Positions 45,236 through 57,062 of a stretch of 64,000 nucleotides of DNA are shown in pieces. Numbering within the stretch: the first letter of the stretch is position 1; the number at the start of each line of letters is the position of its first letter. Source of the stretch: Malus domestica (Eukaryota > Streptophyta > Magnoliopsida > Rosales > Rosaceae); the NCBI RefSeq assembly GCF_042453785.1, contig NC_091661.1, positions 26,589,501-26,653,500 on the forward strand. The letters run 5' to 3'. The translations under genes and the position numbers were made by a program. The notes beneath the pieces were generated by a model. It worked only from the letters and a program-made list of their open reading frames with translations. It had not been told where the DNA came from and did not search any database.

Positions 45236-46552
45236 ATGGAAAATAAGGGCAAGATTTTGATGCAAAAATATGAGATTGGGAGAATGTTAGGGCAAGGAAA
45301 CTTTGCTAAAGTTTATCATGCAAGAAACCTCCAAACTGGCCATAGCGTGGCGATTAAGGTAATTAACAAAGAAAAGGTTCTGAAAGTTGGACTAATTGAT
45401 CAAACAAAAAGAGAGATTTCTGTTATGAGACTCGTTAAACACCCGAATATAGTGCAACTTTTTGAGGTCATGGCTACGAAAACCAAGATTTATTTTGTTT
45501 TAGAGTATGTCAAAGGCGGCGAGCTTTTCCACAAGGTGTCGAAAGGGAGGCTCAAGGAGGAAATGGCAAGGAAGTACTTTCAGCAGCTGATCAGCGCTGT
45601 GGATTTCTGCCACAGCAGAGGTGTTTACCACCGCGATTTGAAGCCTGAGAACTTGCTGCTGGACGAAAATGGAACGCTGAAGGTGTCGGATTTTGGGTTG
45701 AGTGCGCTTGCGGAATCCAACAGGCAAGATGGTCTTTTGCACACAACTTGTGGAACTCCTGCTTATGTAGCTCCTGAAGTTGTGGGGAGAAAAGCATATG
45801 ATGGGGCAAAAGCTGACATTTGGTCTTGTGGTGTGATTTTGTACGTGCTTTTGGCCGGTTATCTGCCGTTTCATGGAACAAATCTGATACAAATGTATAG
45901 GAAAATTGGAAGAGCAGATTACGAATGCCCTAAGTGGTTTTCGAATGAAGCGCGACGGCTACTCTCTAAAATCCTCAACCCTAACCCTAGTAAAAGGATT
46001 TTCATTTCAAACATAATGCAAAATCCCTGGTTTAGCAAGGGGTTCAACTCCAAACCAATTGCAACTATAACAGAAGTCGGAAGCCAGGGTTTTTCGGACG
46101 TTGATCAGATTACTGAGCTGGCAAAGCAGCAAGAGTTGGCTAGACCTAGACCTACATATTTAAATGCTTTTGATATCATCTCTCTTTCTGGTGGATTTGA
46201 TTTGTCTGGCTTGTTTATGGGACAGGAACAAGATGTGAAAAAAGAAGTGAAGTTCACATCTGTGCAATCTGCCTCATCAATTGTATCCAAGCTGGAGAAC
46301 ATTGCTCATCATTTGAAGTTGAAAGTCAAGAAAGATGGAGGGTTACTGAAATTCGAGAAATCTGATAACGGAAGGAAGGGTGCATTGGCAATAGAGGCTG
46401 AGATTTTTGAGTTCACTTCATCTTTTCATTTAGTTCGTCGTACCCAGTGCACAAGGCTCCCGCTTTACGCAGGGTCTGGGAGAGGTGAATGTCGGCTAGC
46501 CTTACCCCCATTTATGGAGAGGCTGCTCCCAATCATCTTTTCATTTAGTTGA
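45236..46552 (+). CDS. CBL-interacting protein kinase (CIPK), C-terminally disrupted by a SINE
   Basis: Ser/Thr kinase of the SnRK3 group that is activated by calcium-bound CBL sensors, of the intron-poor clade (CIPK5/25-like at a guess). Kinase features are complete: Gly-loop [11 protein letters not shown]41, HRDLKPEN (132-139), DFG (152-154), and an activation loop with [12 protein letters not shown] (APE at 179-181). The CBL-binding motif [19 protein letters not shown] lies at about 309-327. The PPI/regulatory region then starts, but a 97-bp SINE plus an 18-bp duplication interrupt it at 46436. The frame runs into SINE-derived codons and stops at 46550-46552 (438 residues). The displaced remainder ([19 protein letters not shown] ... 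HMHYSS) is intact at 46551-46700. The shortened kinase may still bind CBLs. Splicing of the insert is possible but unproven. Confidence 0.9.
   Translation: MENKGKILMQKYEIGRMLGQGNFAKVYHARNLQTGHSVAIKVINKEKVLKVGLIDQTKREISVMRLVKHPNIVQLFEVMATKTKIYFVLEYVKGGELFHKVSKGRLKEEMARKYFQQLISAVDFCHSRGVYHRDLKPENLLLDENGTLKVSDFGLSALAESNRQDGLLHTTCGTPAYVAPEVVGRKAYDGAKADIWSCGVILYVLLAGYLPFHGTNLIQMYRKIGRADYECPKWFSNEARRLLSKILNPNPSKRIFISNIMQNPWFSKGFNSKPIATITEVGSQGFSDVDQITELAKQQELARPRPTYLNAFDIISLSGGFDLSGLFMGQEQDVKKEVKFTSVQSASSIVSKLENIAHHLKLKVKKDGGLLKFEKSDNGRKGALAIEAEIFEFTSSFHLVRRTQCTRLPLYAGSGRGECRLALPPFMERLLPIIFSFS
46436..46532 (-). mobile_element. 5'-truncated SINE (Au-like) inserted in the CIPK coding sequence
   Basis: 97 bp flanked by exact 18-bp direct repeats TCATCTTTTCATTTAGTT (46418-46435 and 46533-46550), the mark of LINE-type target-primed insertion. 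Read on the minus strand it holds GACCCTGCGTAAAGCGGGAG and CCTTGTGCACTGGGTACG, which I recognise as the 3' part of Au-type SINEs. Pol III boxes are missing, so it is 5'-truncated. Confidence 0.85.
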
Positions 46553-46700
46553 GATGAAGAAATCCAAAGGCGACACATTGGAATTTAGGAAGGTGTTGGA
46601 AGATGATATAAGACCAGCTCTCAAGGATGTTGTGTGGACATGGCACGGTGAGCAGAAACAAGAACAAGAACAAAAACAGCATATGCATTATTCTTCCTAA

Positions 46701-47370
46701 GTCTGCACATCTCATACTTGAATGATCTGAAGCTTTTCTAATTTAAACTATTGTTTGATGAATTTATTCTTGTAATTATTATAAAGTTATTGTTATATCA
46801 AGGCTCAATTGGTTTTGTAAGCTTGAAGTTACATGTGATTGCATATTATGAGTGAGGTTTTCCAATCTTTTGTTCCATTTGACCCCCAAGTTTCGTTGGG
46901 CTTAGACTTTTTGGGCTCATACCATAAATTGGACTTATGATGTTCGTTACAATATCCATTTTAGTAAGGGTAGATATTTGAACCAGAAAAAGATGAAACA
47001 GGGTCGAACCAAACCAGAAAAAATCAATGAGTAAACTTAATATAAGTCCAATTTTGTGAATCAGAATTGAGTTCAGTCCACTTTGTTATGGTCCACTCAC
47101 TAATTATCCATATTCAAACCGAATCAAAATCGAACAAAATTAATTATTTTATTCATTTCAATTTTATATCAAGGTGAAGTATACTTAAACTAAACAGACC
47201 ATGCATACCACTACATTCTATGCATTCATCTTCTGTCAATAAAGTGCATGTATTTCATTGAGAAGCCAGTTTTTCACGCAAACCCTAATGGTATGCATTA
47301 GATATATATGCGAGTCGACTGGCCTTCACAGACGCACCAATACAGCCGGTCGGCAAACCACTCACATCTA
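46701..47370. other. CIPK 3' flank and intergenic DNA
   Basis: No gene or transposon recognised before the MITE that begins at 47371. Confidence 0.4.
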
Positions 47371-47573
47371 TGGGCTTGTTTGGATGTGCTTGTAAAATAA
47401 CTAAAATAGCTTTTAGAGAAAATTAAAGTTTTTGGGTTCCAAAAGCACTTAAAGTTCTTGCACTTTTAAGTGTTTTTATAGGGTTTACTTGCACATTTAC
47501 TAAAGATTGGTTTTAAAAACATTTTCACTAAAAGTGCTTCCAGTCATTTTAAAAGCACATCCAAACAAGTTCT
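47371..47573. mobile_element. hAT-like MITE (203 bp)
   Basis: Terminal inverted repeats GGGCTTGTTTGGATGTGCTT and, at the right end, AAAAGCACATCCAAACAAGT. Direct repeats ACATCTA (47364-47370 and 47574-47580) flank it. No coding sequence. The TIR type is common in Rosaceae MITEs, and the class is inferred from the 7-8 bp duplication. Confidence 0.75.
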
Positions 47574-47580
47574 ACATCTA

Positions 47581-48447
47581 ATGTGCATTATTAGGGTCTA
47601 CATAAGAGAATTGTCACTCAAAGGCGTCACTAGTAATAATAAAGGAAGATTAATTTTTTTGTACATTACCTTTATTAATTGACACATATTAAATTTAATT
47701 ATGACAATAAAATTAAAAAAGATTAAATTTATTAACACGTATTAATCAATAATACAGGCCAAATAGAAATCATGCATAAAAAGAATGCATAAAATTAACT
47801 CTAATAAAGGTGCCTAGCTTTTATCATCATCATTTGGAGCAGCTGGCATATGACCCCATGTTAGCATATTCCAATATTGATTGCTGCATGGCACCCAAAT
47901 GGAGCAAGACGCATGGAAAAAGAAATGCACAGATTAATATTGTGTGGAAGCAAATTAATCAAAAAGACTTGTAGATCTCACAACTCAAATTCCGAATCCG
48001 AATCCGAATCGTTTTGTTTAGTATTCAAATTAATCAAAAAGGTTAGGGTTGGTCGGCTCGGGGATTACAGGGGGAAAGATTATCAACAGTTAGCAGTTCT
48101 AGAATTTAAGTTCGAATCACGCTATGTTAAAATAAACTTTATCGTTTCTGAAAAGATGATGCACATTTAACAACATTATTATTATTATTATTATTATGTT
48201 CATGCTCTTAAGGTTTTTCGCTTTAACGAATGTAAGTTAAAGTAGTTGATAGAGCACTGCATTTATTCCCTTGAACTTAAGTTCGAATCATCCTTCATCA
48301 AAATTTAATAAAAAATTTCCCATTACATTAAAGGGACTAATTACAATTAGATTTAAAGGGTAATGTTGAGTGAGCCCACATGATTTCCATCATAAAAAAT
48401 ACCTTACAAAGTCATAGAATAAAAAACAAAAATTGGTTCTTCACTGT
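47581..48447. other. Intergenic DNA with tRNA-derived SINE-like fragments and an (ATT)n run
   Basis: GTTCGAATC box-B-like motifs at about 48111 and 48281 are each preceded by weak box-A-like sequence (for example 'gtagttgatagagcac', 48241-48256), suggesting two decayed SINE fragments. 48175-48197 is an (ATT)n microsatellite. No gene. Confidence 0.45.
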
Positions 48448-48741
48448 TGTCACATCCCGGCCCAGGTTCCCATCACATCCCGGGCTCGACTTCACCATAA
48501 CACGTTATTGTCCGCTTTGGGCTCCGATCACGATCTCACGGTTTTGTTTCTAAGAACTCACACGAGAACTTCTCAGTGGGTTACCCATCATGGGATTGCT
48601 CTCGCGCGAACTAGCTTAACTTCGGAATTCCGATGGAACACGAAGCCAGTGAGCTCCCAAAAGGCCTCATGCTAGGAAGAGATGTGAATATACATATAAG
48701 GCTTACAAGATCCACTCCTTTGGATGATGTGAGATGTTACA
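48448..48741 (-). mobile_element. Cassandra solo LTR
   Basis: Complete 294-bp LTR in minus orientation (plus strand TGTCACATCCCGG ... GAGATGTTACA) with perfect 5-bp target duplications ACTGT (48443-48447 and 48742-48746). The 5S-like module is intact in inverse (GTGGGTTACCCATCATGGG, GCTTAACTTCGGAATTCC). A solo LTR formed by LTR-LTR recombination. Confidence 0.95.
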
Positions 48742-48746
48742 ACTGT

Positions 48747-49447
48747 CCCATTGAAAATGGACAAAGAAGACAGGAGAAAGAGATGGTATAAATATATCAT
48801 AAATCATCCTAAATTGTCTCCAACCCATGCCATGAGGGGGTTCTCCACTTGCTAAAGCTATAGTATCATTCAGTCTCTCTTCTCTTGAGTTCTAATCTTT
48901 TGATATAAATCAACCCACACACCAAATGCATTATGCTCTCCTTTTTTTTCAGTTTTTAATTTGGTCCATAAACATAATTTAATTTAATTTAAAGATAATT
49001 AACATTGATATAGAGGGGAGTGACCCAAAAAAATTATTCAAAGTTCGACACTAGAAATGTATAGAATCAATAGATGCATGAAACTTCACATGCTTGGTGT
49101 GAATGGGGGCTCTACCACTTTTATCTAAAATATTGAAACTTCGAGTAAGTAATTTATCTAAAAGATTGAAACTTTAAGTAATTGATTTTGTAGGGTTAAT
49201 TTCCTTAATTCTCAACTCAAAAATCGATGAGTTCCATCTTATAAACTCTCTTAATTATCATGTCACACATGTAACTGTACTGTCATACTACTATGAGATA
49301 TAACCATTTTAACTGTCATATAACTCATGAAAATCATAAACGTAATTACCATGCAAACGAATGCCGTCATACATTGAAGGAAGAAGTTACACCTCTTCAT
49401 TTGTCTAGTTTCCTTTTAAATACCCAAAACCTAGCTTTAGCAAAAGG
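48747..49447. other. AT-rich intergenic DNA
   Basis: No gene or complete repeat recognised. Confidence 0.4.
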
Positions 49448-49455
49448 ATAACTTA

Positions 49456-49750
49456 AAGCAGGGCGGGCACTAAAAATAAGTTTGTTTGAGTGGATAATAG
49501 TGCTTTATTTCTTCAAAGGTCTCCATTTCGAAACAGGTTGCAATCTTGGACTCGAACCCAGCATCTGGGCGAAGAGACAAAAACCTTCCACCAAACCTTC
49601 CACCGCTAGCGCTGGAAGATTCATTAATACCATCTGGCACATTTAAATATATGTTATGTAGGTGTTTACTTGTAAAGAAAATTTGGGAGCCCTTCCAAAT
49701 CGGGGCCCATGTGCGGTGACACCTTTTGCACACCCTCAGAGCCGGCACTG
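49456..49750. mobile_element. hAT-type non-autonomous element (295 bp)
   Basis: The left end contains CAGGGCGGGCACTA and the right end is the inverse of CAGTGCCGGCTCTGA, both of the hAT CAGxGCCGGC type. Eight-bp direct repeats ATAACTTA lie at 49448-49455 and 49751-49758. Three extra bases (AAG) separate the left repeat from the canonical CAG. No transposase coding. Confidence 0.75.
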
Positions 49751-49758
49751 ATAACTTA

Positions 49759-50085
49759 TATGAGACATCTTACTTAGTTCTAAGCCTCAAGCCCTTACCC
49801 TAGAGTTAACGAGTGGATTAGAAAGAACCGAAAAATGAATTAGGATTATAATAATCAACAATCTGTTTGTTAAATTAACTTTGATAAAATGAAAAATGGT
49901 TTGAAGTATAAATGAATTAGTAGATACGATCCAGTATTGTTTAAAAAGAAAAGTTTAGATCTTTTGGATGGTCATGGTTGGACGCAAATGGGATTTTGAG
50001 ATACAAGATTGTGATATTTGAAGCAACTTGCACTTCAACATCAAATCACCTTTCACTAAACAAAGCAAAGCCGAAAGATCTTTGT
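49759..50085. other. Intergenic spacer
   Basis: Nothing recognisable. Confidence 0.4.
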
Positions 50086-52639
50086 TGACACATCCCGACC
50101 CGAAATGTCCATTAGGACTCCGAATCGAGCTGTGCAGGTCGACACCTGGAAGGTGACGAAACCATAAAGTATAGTGATGTGGAAAATATGAATAAATTTA
50201 AACTTAAGAGTGCCTAAAGAAGAGAGTGCACTATGAGCGGGAATGAACCCATTTCACACGCGACGTCAGAGCATAAGTAAAGTATAGTAGTGTGGGTAAA
50301 GATCATAACCGTAGAGGTAGCCACCTATTCTAAGATTCGTCAAGGATCCTCGTCGATGCGAACTTTCAATAGCTAAAACTTGGAGGGGCGCAAAACAAAA
50401 AACGTGAGTGGGCAAAAACAAAGCTTTTGAAAACACATTTCTTTTTCTAAACATAATAACCCCTCACCGTAAAACCCGTATAATTTCCCAGTAAATCAGA
50501 ATACATACGTAGATAGAAATTATGCTCGAGAGCAATGAAAACCAAGTATATGCCATGTCAAGTATCTCAGTAATATATATGTAAGCTAGGTGAAATGATA
50601 TGTTAGCCGAAGTCACATAACGTGACATGTACAGCTAGATCTATAGCTCATAAACCAATTTCCTGCACACGAGTAGGAACCACCTAATGTGGTCTGTACG
50701 ACAGGGCTAGGTGTATATAAGTACGCTCAAGTGCTACGATCACGTGAAGACTGTGCGAATAATCGCGGGTCACCTACGAGTCGGAACCACCTATTGTGGT
50801 CTGTACGATAGGGATGTGCACCAAACTTGGATCCAAGGTGAGTGTACGGTGCGGGAGGTGAACATCACGTGAATGACTGTGCCCTGACCACGGGCAGGAG
50901 CACTACCACCGGGGTGCAGGATAATGAGCTCTAAATGCATCTACGTATAACCATACACAATGCAACCACCATTATCATAATATACTCACCTGAAACTTAC
51001 TTGGGCCTCTGCAACATCATTCAGTAGTATGCAAAACCATTCTAATGCAAATACTAAAATATAATGCATCCTTGACATGGCATTTAAATCGTAAATTCAT
51101 TTAAAAACAATTTATGGGAATCGTAAAGCATATATACATACATATAGAAAACAAAAGCCCACTCACCTGGATTCTGTGCTACAACTCCCTAGTACACACA
51201 TCGAGGCGTCACGAAGGATTGGCGTCTAGAATAATTATCAAATCATGTCTCATAAATCTTATCGATAGAATACATCATTTGTATAAAACGCATCCCTACG
51301 TAATTCGATCCGAAAAATTCGCATCACGGATTACTAATCCAATACTTCCAAAGTTTCACATTATGCTTCTAGAACAACATCCTAAAGTTTCAAAACGATC
51401 CAACGGTCAAGTCTTCGCCAATTGCCAAAACCAAATGGCGGTCGACGTTTTATTTTATGAACTTACAAATCCAATTTTGGAAGATCCGTACGTCGGATTC
51501 CCAATCTGTAAGTTCCAACATTCTTCAAATATTACATACAATAACGTATTAAAGTTTGGTGACGATCCAACGGCCGGATCGTCGATGCATATATTGACCT
51601 ATTAACCTATCGTAGAGAATTTAGATTCCAATGATCAACCTACTTCATACGATTACCAGAATTGAACTCAAGGCATCTAATTTAGCCTAAGAATAGTATC
51701 GATGGCCCCCTAGCCACGCGCCGCCGTGGGTGGCGGTCAGCCGCCCCGACTCACCGGAAATATCTAACTATTTCCAAAAATTACCAAAATTTACAGGAAT
51801 GAAGATCTCAATGAGTAGAGTAACTTTCATAGATGTGACCAAGGCCAATTAGGCCGGGAAGAGCTCCAATTTTGCTAAAACCCGTCGGAAACCCTACAGA
51901 GGGTGTTTCTTGATTCGACTCCAAACAAGCTCCGACGCTTAAACCATTGCTTGGGCTTTGTTCCTGGGGTTGATGGGAGTCTATTGATGGTGGTAATTAG
52001 AGGAAAATATTTCAGGATTTGAGGAATTTACACTCGAACCCGCCGTACACACCATGCGGGTTTTCACATTTTCAAGACCAAATTCTCTCAAATTTGGGGT
52101 GTAATTGGTAGAGGGGAGGTTATGGAAGAGGTTGCAAGTGATGGATGGGTGTGTTTCATTGGAAAAATGGTGGAAATTTGCTGGAATTACCCCGGCCGAA
52201 CGGGTTAGGCGTGTGCGGGTGCACGGGTCTAGAAAGATGAGGGTTTTAGGTTCCTTCATTTCCCCTCCTTGCTCTCTTTCTGATTGGGTCGTGACCTACC
52301 CCTCCTCTCCTTTCTCTTCTTTGCTTTCCATCTTGGCCACACATGTGGCATCACCACATTTTTGCTCCAAAAATCTGGAGCCTTCCACAAAATAATTAAT
52401 TTACCATTTTGTCTTCGACTTTAAACATTAATAACTTCTTCATTATAGCTCCAAAGTCGATTCTGCTTAAGCTCACGCGTCCGTAGCAACGAGTACTACG
52501 AGTATACACCAAGAAAATAGATTTTACATGTCATGAATAGGTGGTCAACAAAAGTCAACGTATTTGTCTCGAAGGGCATTTTCGTAAATTCACTTATTAA
52601 AATTTTAAAAACTATAATTTTTAGGGATGGGTTGTTACA
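50086..52639 (-). mobile_element. Long Gypsy-type LTR, minus orientation (left arm of inverted pair)
   Basis: On the minus strand it begins TGTAACAACCCATCCCTAAA (at 52639) and ends TTTCGGGTCGGGATGTGTCA (at 50086), about 2.55 kb. Very long LTRs with these ends are typical of Tekay/del-type chromoviral Gypsy elements in plants. No polypurine tract precedes it and no matching target duplication was seen, so it is either a solo LTR or one end of a rearranged element. Short frames such as 51114-51605 are non-coding LTR sequence. Confidence 0.8.
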
Positions 52640-54022
52640 ATGACTCACTTTTCTATCTTCGTTGGTTTCACAAGTGTCTTGTTGTTGAAATTCTCTGCAC
52701 CCTGTGATCTAAAAGCTTTTGTTTGTGATCTAATCAAATGTAGAAATATAAGAAGATTTAAAATTAAGGCTTCACTTGATGTGTTTGAAGAGAATTCTCA
52801 GTCTAGGTGCGCCCCGCTTTAGGTTAGAGTAGAAATGATGATTGAGGAAATAAAGTCCAAACTTCCTGGTCAACCACAGTTTCTTCTCTGTTTGCTTTCA
52901 GATGATGATCATTATGAGAGAGCTGCTTTTAGACTTATGTGCTAGTTCAGGCAAACAGAAACCAGATTAGATTATCATCTGGACGTACTTATATTTCACC
53001 AAGCTACGCATATCACTTCCAAGTCTTTGAAGGTTATGAGTACTAGATTTTGTTTAGTATTACTTTTCCACCCTTAGATTAACTATTAGTCTGAACGAGC
53101 TATTCGGACCTTAGTGGATGTGTTGCATTTTGTTCGTCCCACAAGTAGTATGATTGTAACATACCACTATCTCTATTTTATTGCTTGTAACTACAGCTAC
53201 AATTTTGGTTTAGCTATGGTACCATTGGAACTAACATATAAAGATTTTAAGCCCGGTACGTGATTGGCAGACACTTACTCTTATCAGAATTATATGTAAC
53301 TGTGGTTACATTCCTGGCTATGAGCATGGCATCGTTCGAGATATGGTATAAATATTTATCCATAGAATGTGATTTACAGAAGAGTATTGTGATAAGGTAT
53401 TTGAATAATCGAGATTGTGTCATGGATATTTTATGAATTTGACGATGTTGCCTAAGGAGATAATGTGTGAGCACGATCGTGGCTTTGTTCAGTAGGTGTA
53501 TTTCCCAATGAGGGGTAAGATGGTAATATTGCACCCTCAGGAATTCCTTACTTGATTATTGAGACGGCAGTGAGTTATTGGTATTGTGGGCTATAGACTG
53601 TAATATCAATAACTTATTGTGGGTTCGTTAAGCAAGTGGGCAACTAGGTTTGTTTACGAGAGCATAGATGAAATCTTTCTATGTTTGATTTTTGATTTCA
53701 GTACAATTACTTTAACTTTATGTTATTATTTATTTATACGTAATTTGACATTATGTTTTTTATTTTCATATCTATTTTTGACTGGATGTTTTTGTAAAGG
53801 ATTTTATATTGAAGTATTGTACTGAAGGAGAAGGAAAGTTTGAGCTTGGAGGCATGAAAGGGGAATCAGTGCACTCCGATCGCGACGGAATGACATTCTC
53901 TTTTATGCAGCCGCTCTAACTTGATATCTCCTTTACATATTTATTTTCTACTATCTGTTCACTACTTTTGTCTAGCAAATGGTTTTAAATTTCGGGGAAG
54001 AAATTTTTTAAGGTGGGTAGAT
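52640..54022 (+). mobile_element. Remnant of a Gypsy element's internal 3' region
   Basis: Between the inverted LTRs. The right end reads FRGRNFLRWVDC in the frame of 53921-54166, the usual 3' end of Gypsy polyprotein regions, and contains the polypurine tract TTTAAGGTGGGTAGAT directly before the right LTR. Further left only scrambled short frames remain. No protease, RT or integrase motif survives here. Confidence 0.65.
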
Positions 54023-54321
54023 TGTAACAACCCATCCCTAAAAATTATAGTTTTTAAAATTTTAATAAGTGAATTTACGAAAATGTCCTTTGAGGCAAAT
54101 ACGTTGACTTTTGTTGACCACCTATTCGTGACACGTAAAATCTATTTTCTTGGTGTAAACTCATAGTACTTGTCGCTACGGACGCGTGGGCGTAACCGAT
54201 ATCGAATTTGGAGCTATAACGAAGAAGTTATTAACGTTTAAAGTCGATGACAAAATGGTAAATTAATTATTTTTTGTACTAGGGAGTTGTAGCGCGGAAT
54301 CCAAGTGAGTGGGCTTTTGTT

Positions 54322-54359
<38 letters not shown>

Positions 54360-55394
54360 TTTACGATTCCCATAAAACTGTTTTTAAATGAATTTACGAT
54401 TTAAATGTCATGTCAATGATGCATTATATTTTAGTATTTGCATTAGAATAGTTTTGCATACTACTGAATGATGCTACGGAGGCCCAGGTAAGCTTCAGGT
54501 GAGTATATTATGATAATGGTGGTTGCATTGTGTATGGTTATACGTAGATGTATTTAGAGTTCATTATCCTGCACCCCAGTAGTGCTCCCGTCCATGGCCA
54601 AGGCACAGTCCTTCACGTGATGTTCACCTCCTGCACCACACGCTCACCTTAGATCTAAGTTTGGTGCACAGCCCTGTCGTACAGACCACAATAGGTGGTT
54701 TCAACTCGTAGGTGACCCGCGATTATTCGCACAGTCTTCACGTGATCGTAGCACTTGAGCGTACTTATATACACCCAGCCCTGTCGTACAGACCACATTA
54801 GGTGGTTCCTACTCGTGTGCAGGAAATTGGTTTATGAGCTATAAATTCAGCCGTATAGGTCACGTTAGATGACTCCGGCTAACATATCATTTTACATTGA
54901 GTCATTTCACCTCGCTTGCATATATATTACTGAGATACTCGACATGGCATATACTTGATTTTCACTGCTCTCGAGCATAATTTCTATATACGTACGTATT
55001 GTTATTTTCTGGAAAATTATACAGGTTTTACGGTGAGGGGTTATTATGTTTAGAAAAAGAAATGCGTTTTCAAAAGCTTTGTCTTTGCCCACTCATATTT
55101 TCTGTTTTGCGCCCCTTCAGTTTTAGCTACTGAAAGTTCGTATCGACGAGGATCATTGACGAATCTCAGAATAGGTAGCTACTATACTTTACCTATACTT
55201 TACCTATACTCTGACGTCGCGTGTGAAATGGGTTCATTCCCACTCACAACGCACTCTCGTCTTTAGGCACTCTTAAGTTTAAATTTATTCATATTTTCTA
55301 CATCACTATACTTTATGGCTTCGTCACCTTCGAGGTGTCGACCAACACAACTCAATTCGAAGTCCTAGCAGACATTTCGGGTCGGGGTGTGACA
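54023..55394 (+). mobile_element. Gypsy-type LTR, plus orientation (right arm), internally deleted
   Basis: Begins TGTAACAACCCATCCCTAAA and ends TTTCGGGTCGGGGTGTGACA; 1372 bp. It aligns inverted to the left arm but lacks about 1.2 kb that the left arm carries between roughly 51195 and 52390. An AT run at 54328-54358 replaces a shorter one. It is followed at once by TTTAGTATCAGAACC, a Met-tRNA-type primer-binding site belonging to Cassandra-like internal sequence. Confidence 0.85.
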
Positions 55395-55759
55395 ATTTAG
55401 TATCAGAACCAATCCTTGGCCGGAAGTGTGCCGACGAAAACGTCGGACCCCTAAAGGGGGTGGATTGTTACATCCCACATCGCACATGGAAGTGGATCCT
55501 GTAAGCCTTATATGTATATACCCATCTCTACCTAGCACGAGGTCTTTTGGGAACTCACTGGCTTCGGGTTTCATCGGAACTCCAAAGTTAAGCGAGATTG
55601 CAGCGAGAGCATTCCCAGGATGGGTGACCCACTGGGAAGTTCTCGTGTGAATTCCCAGAAACAAAATCGTGAGGGCATGGTTGCGGTCCAAATTAAACAA
55701 TATCGTGTTACAGTGGAGTCGAGCTCAAGATATGATGGGATCCGGACCGGAATGTGACA
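55395..55759 (+). mobile_element. Cassandra internal region plus 3' LTR, fused to the Gypsy LTR
   Basis: 55395-55465 is the Cassandra internal region (primer-binding site, then GTGTGCCGACGAAAACGTCG and the tract AAAGGGGGTGGAT). 55466-55759 is a complete 294-bp LTR (TGTTACATCCCACATCG ... GGAATGTGACA) with the 5S-like module. The 5' LTR is not Cassandra but the Gypsy-type LTR to its left. Confidence 0.9.
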
Positions 55760-57062
55760 TTTGTCCTGCTGCATGCTTAAATGTGTATATAATAAATAGA
55801 GTGTGGACTGTGGAGTGCCACTGATTTAAAAAAAAAAAAATTCAAAGTCCCACACCATGGATGAATCAGAGAAAAGTGCCACCATGGAAATTGTGGGTCC
55901 AATACTAAGTGTATAGGTGCATTTCTTTTTCTTTTTGTCTAAATTGCTTGGGAATTTCAGTGAAACTCCTATGATTAGGGAATAAGAAATGTTTCTTATA
56001 TTAAGCATATCTCAATTACGAGTACGAATGTACTTTGCTTTGTATAATGCGATAATTGTACATATATAGTATGCAAATGCGCACGTAAATTATTGTCAAT
56101 AGTTGATGTATAAATGTCCAATAATTACACATCAAATAGCAGTCAATGAAAGTGCAACCAACTATTAATTTAAGTTTAACAATTATATAATCAAAATAAA
56201 GCACAAGTGTGCAAGTACAAGATGCCATGATTAGACAAGTGGGTAGAAAACTGGGGTCCAGCAAGCTAATGATAGTGTGAGATGTCATTTTTCTCAAACT
56301 AATTAACTTCATGTATTTCTCAATTGTGTTCCATCAAAGACAATTAGCAGGAAACTTTGTCTTAAATGACACAATGTATCTCGATCACTTCTTATTTGAG
56401 ACTTTGAAACTTTGAAAAGTTCCTTAAATGGTGGGGTGCATGGCGCCCAACCTTTCATGTAAAGCAAGAAATTAATGCTTAATCTAAAATTTAATCCTAT
56501 GTGCTTGTCATAATCATCTAAAGGAAATTTTACATTACTACCATATAATTATAATTAACCCACAGAAAGTAGCAATATAATGCCATCCAGCTTAAGATGC
56601 ATAACTAATCATGCTTTAATTTGCATAAACCATCTTATCATAGTTAATTACCATGGAAACAGGTAAAAATGATTTGCTTGTGGAAAGTCACGGAATAGGT
56701 AGGTCGGTTTGGCACGGCAATTAAAAGGGTTTTTTCAATATCACTAGCTGGCAGCTTCTTATAGGGTTTCTTTAAAACAAGAGAAATTTGTATTCACACT
56801 AGAAATATAAGTCACGTAGTGTATCATTCTACTTATTGATGATAGATGACATGGTTGATACTTCATACTTTTAATATATATTAATGAAAGAACAAGTTCA
56901 TGTGTTACATAAAGTAGTAACGTCAGTGCCAAGGAGTTGGTTTAGTGGAACAAGGAAAGACTTAATTAGAACTCCAAATTCGAGTTCGGACTCTTACAGA
57001 TACATTCTGTATGACCATCGGCTCTTTGTTATGGCATATCGTTTGATTCGGAAGTTAAATGT
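55760..57062. other. AT-rich intergenic DNA
   Basis: No gene or complete repeat recognised. Confidence 0.4.

Noticed and set aside
51114-51605. 163-codon open frame
   Set aside because: Lies entirely in a Gypsy-type LTR on the strand opposite to its transcription; LTRs are not expected to code.
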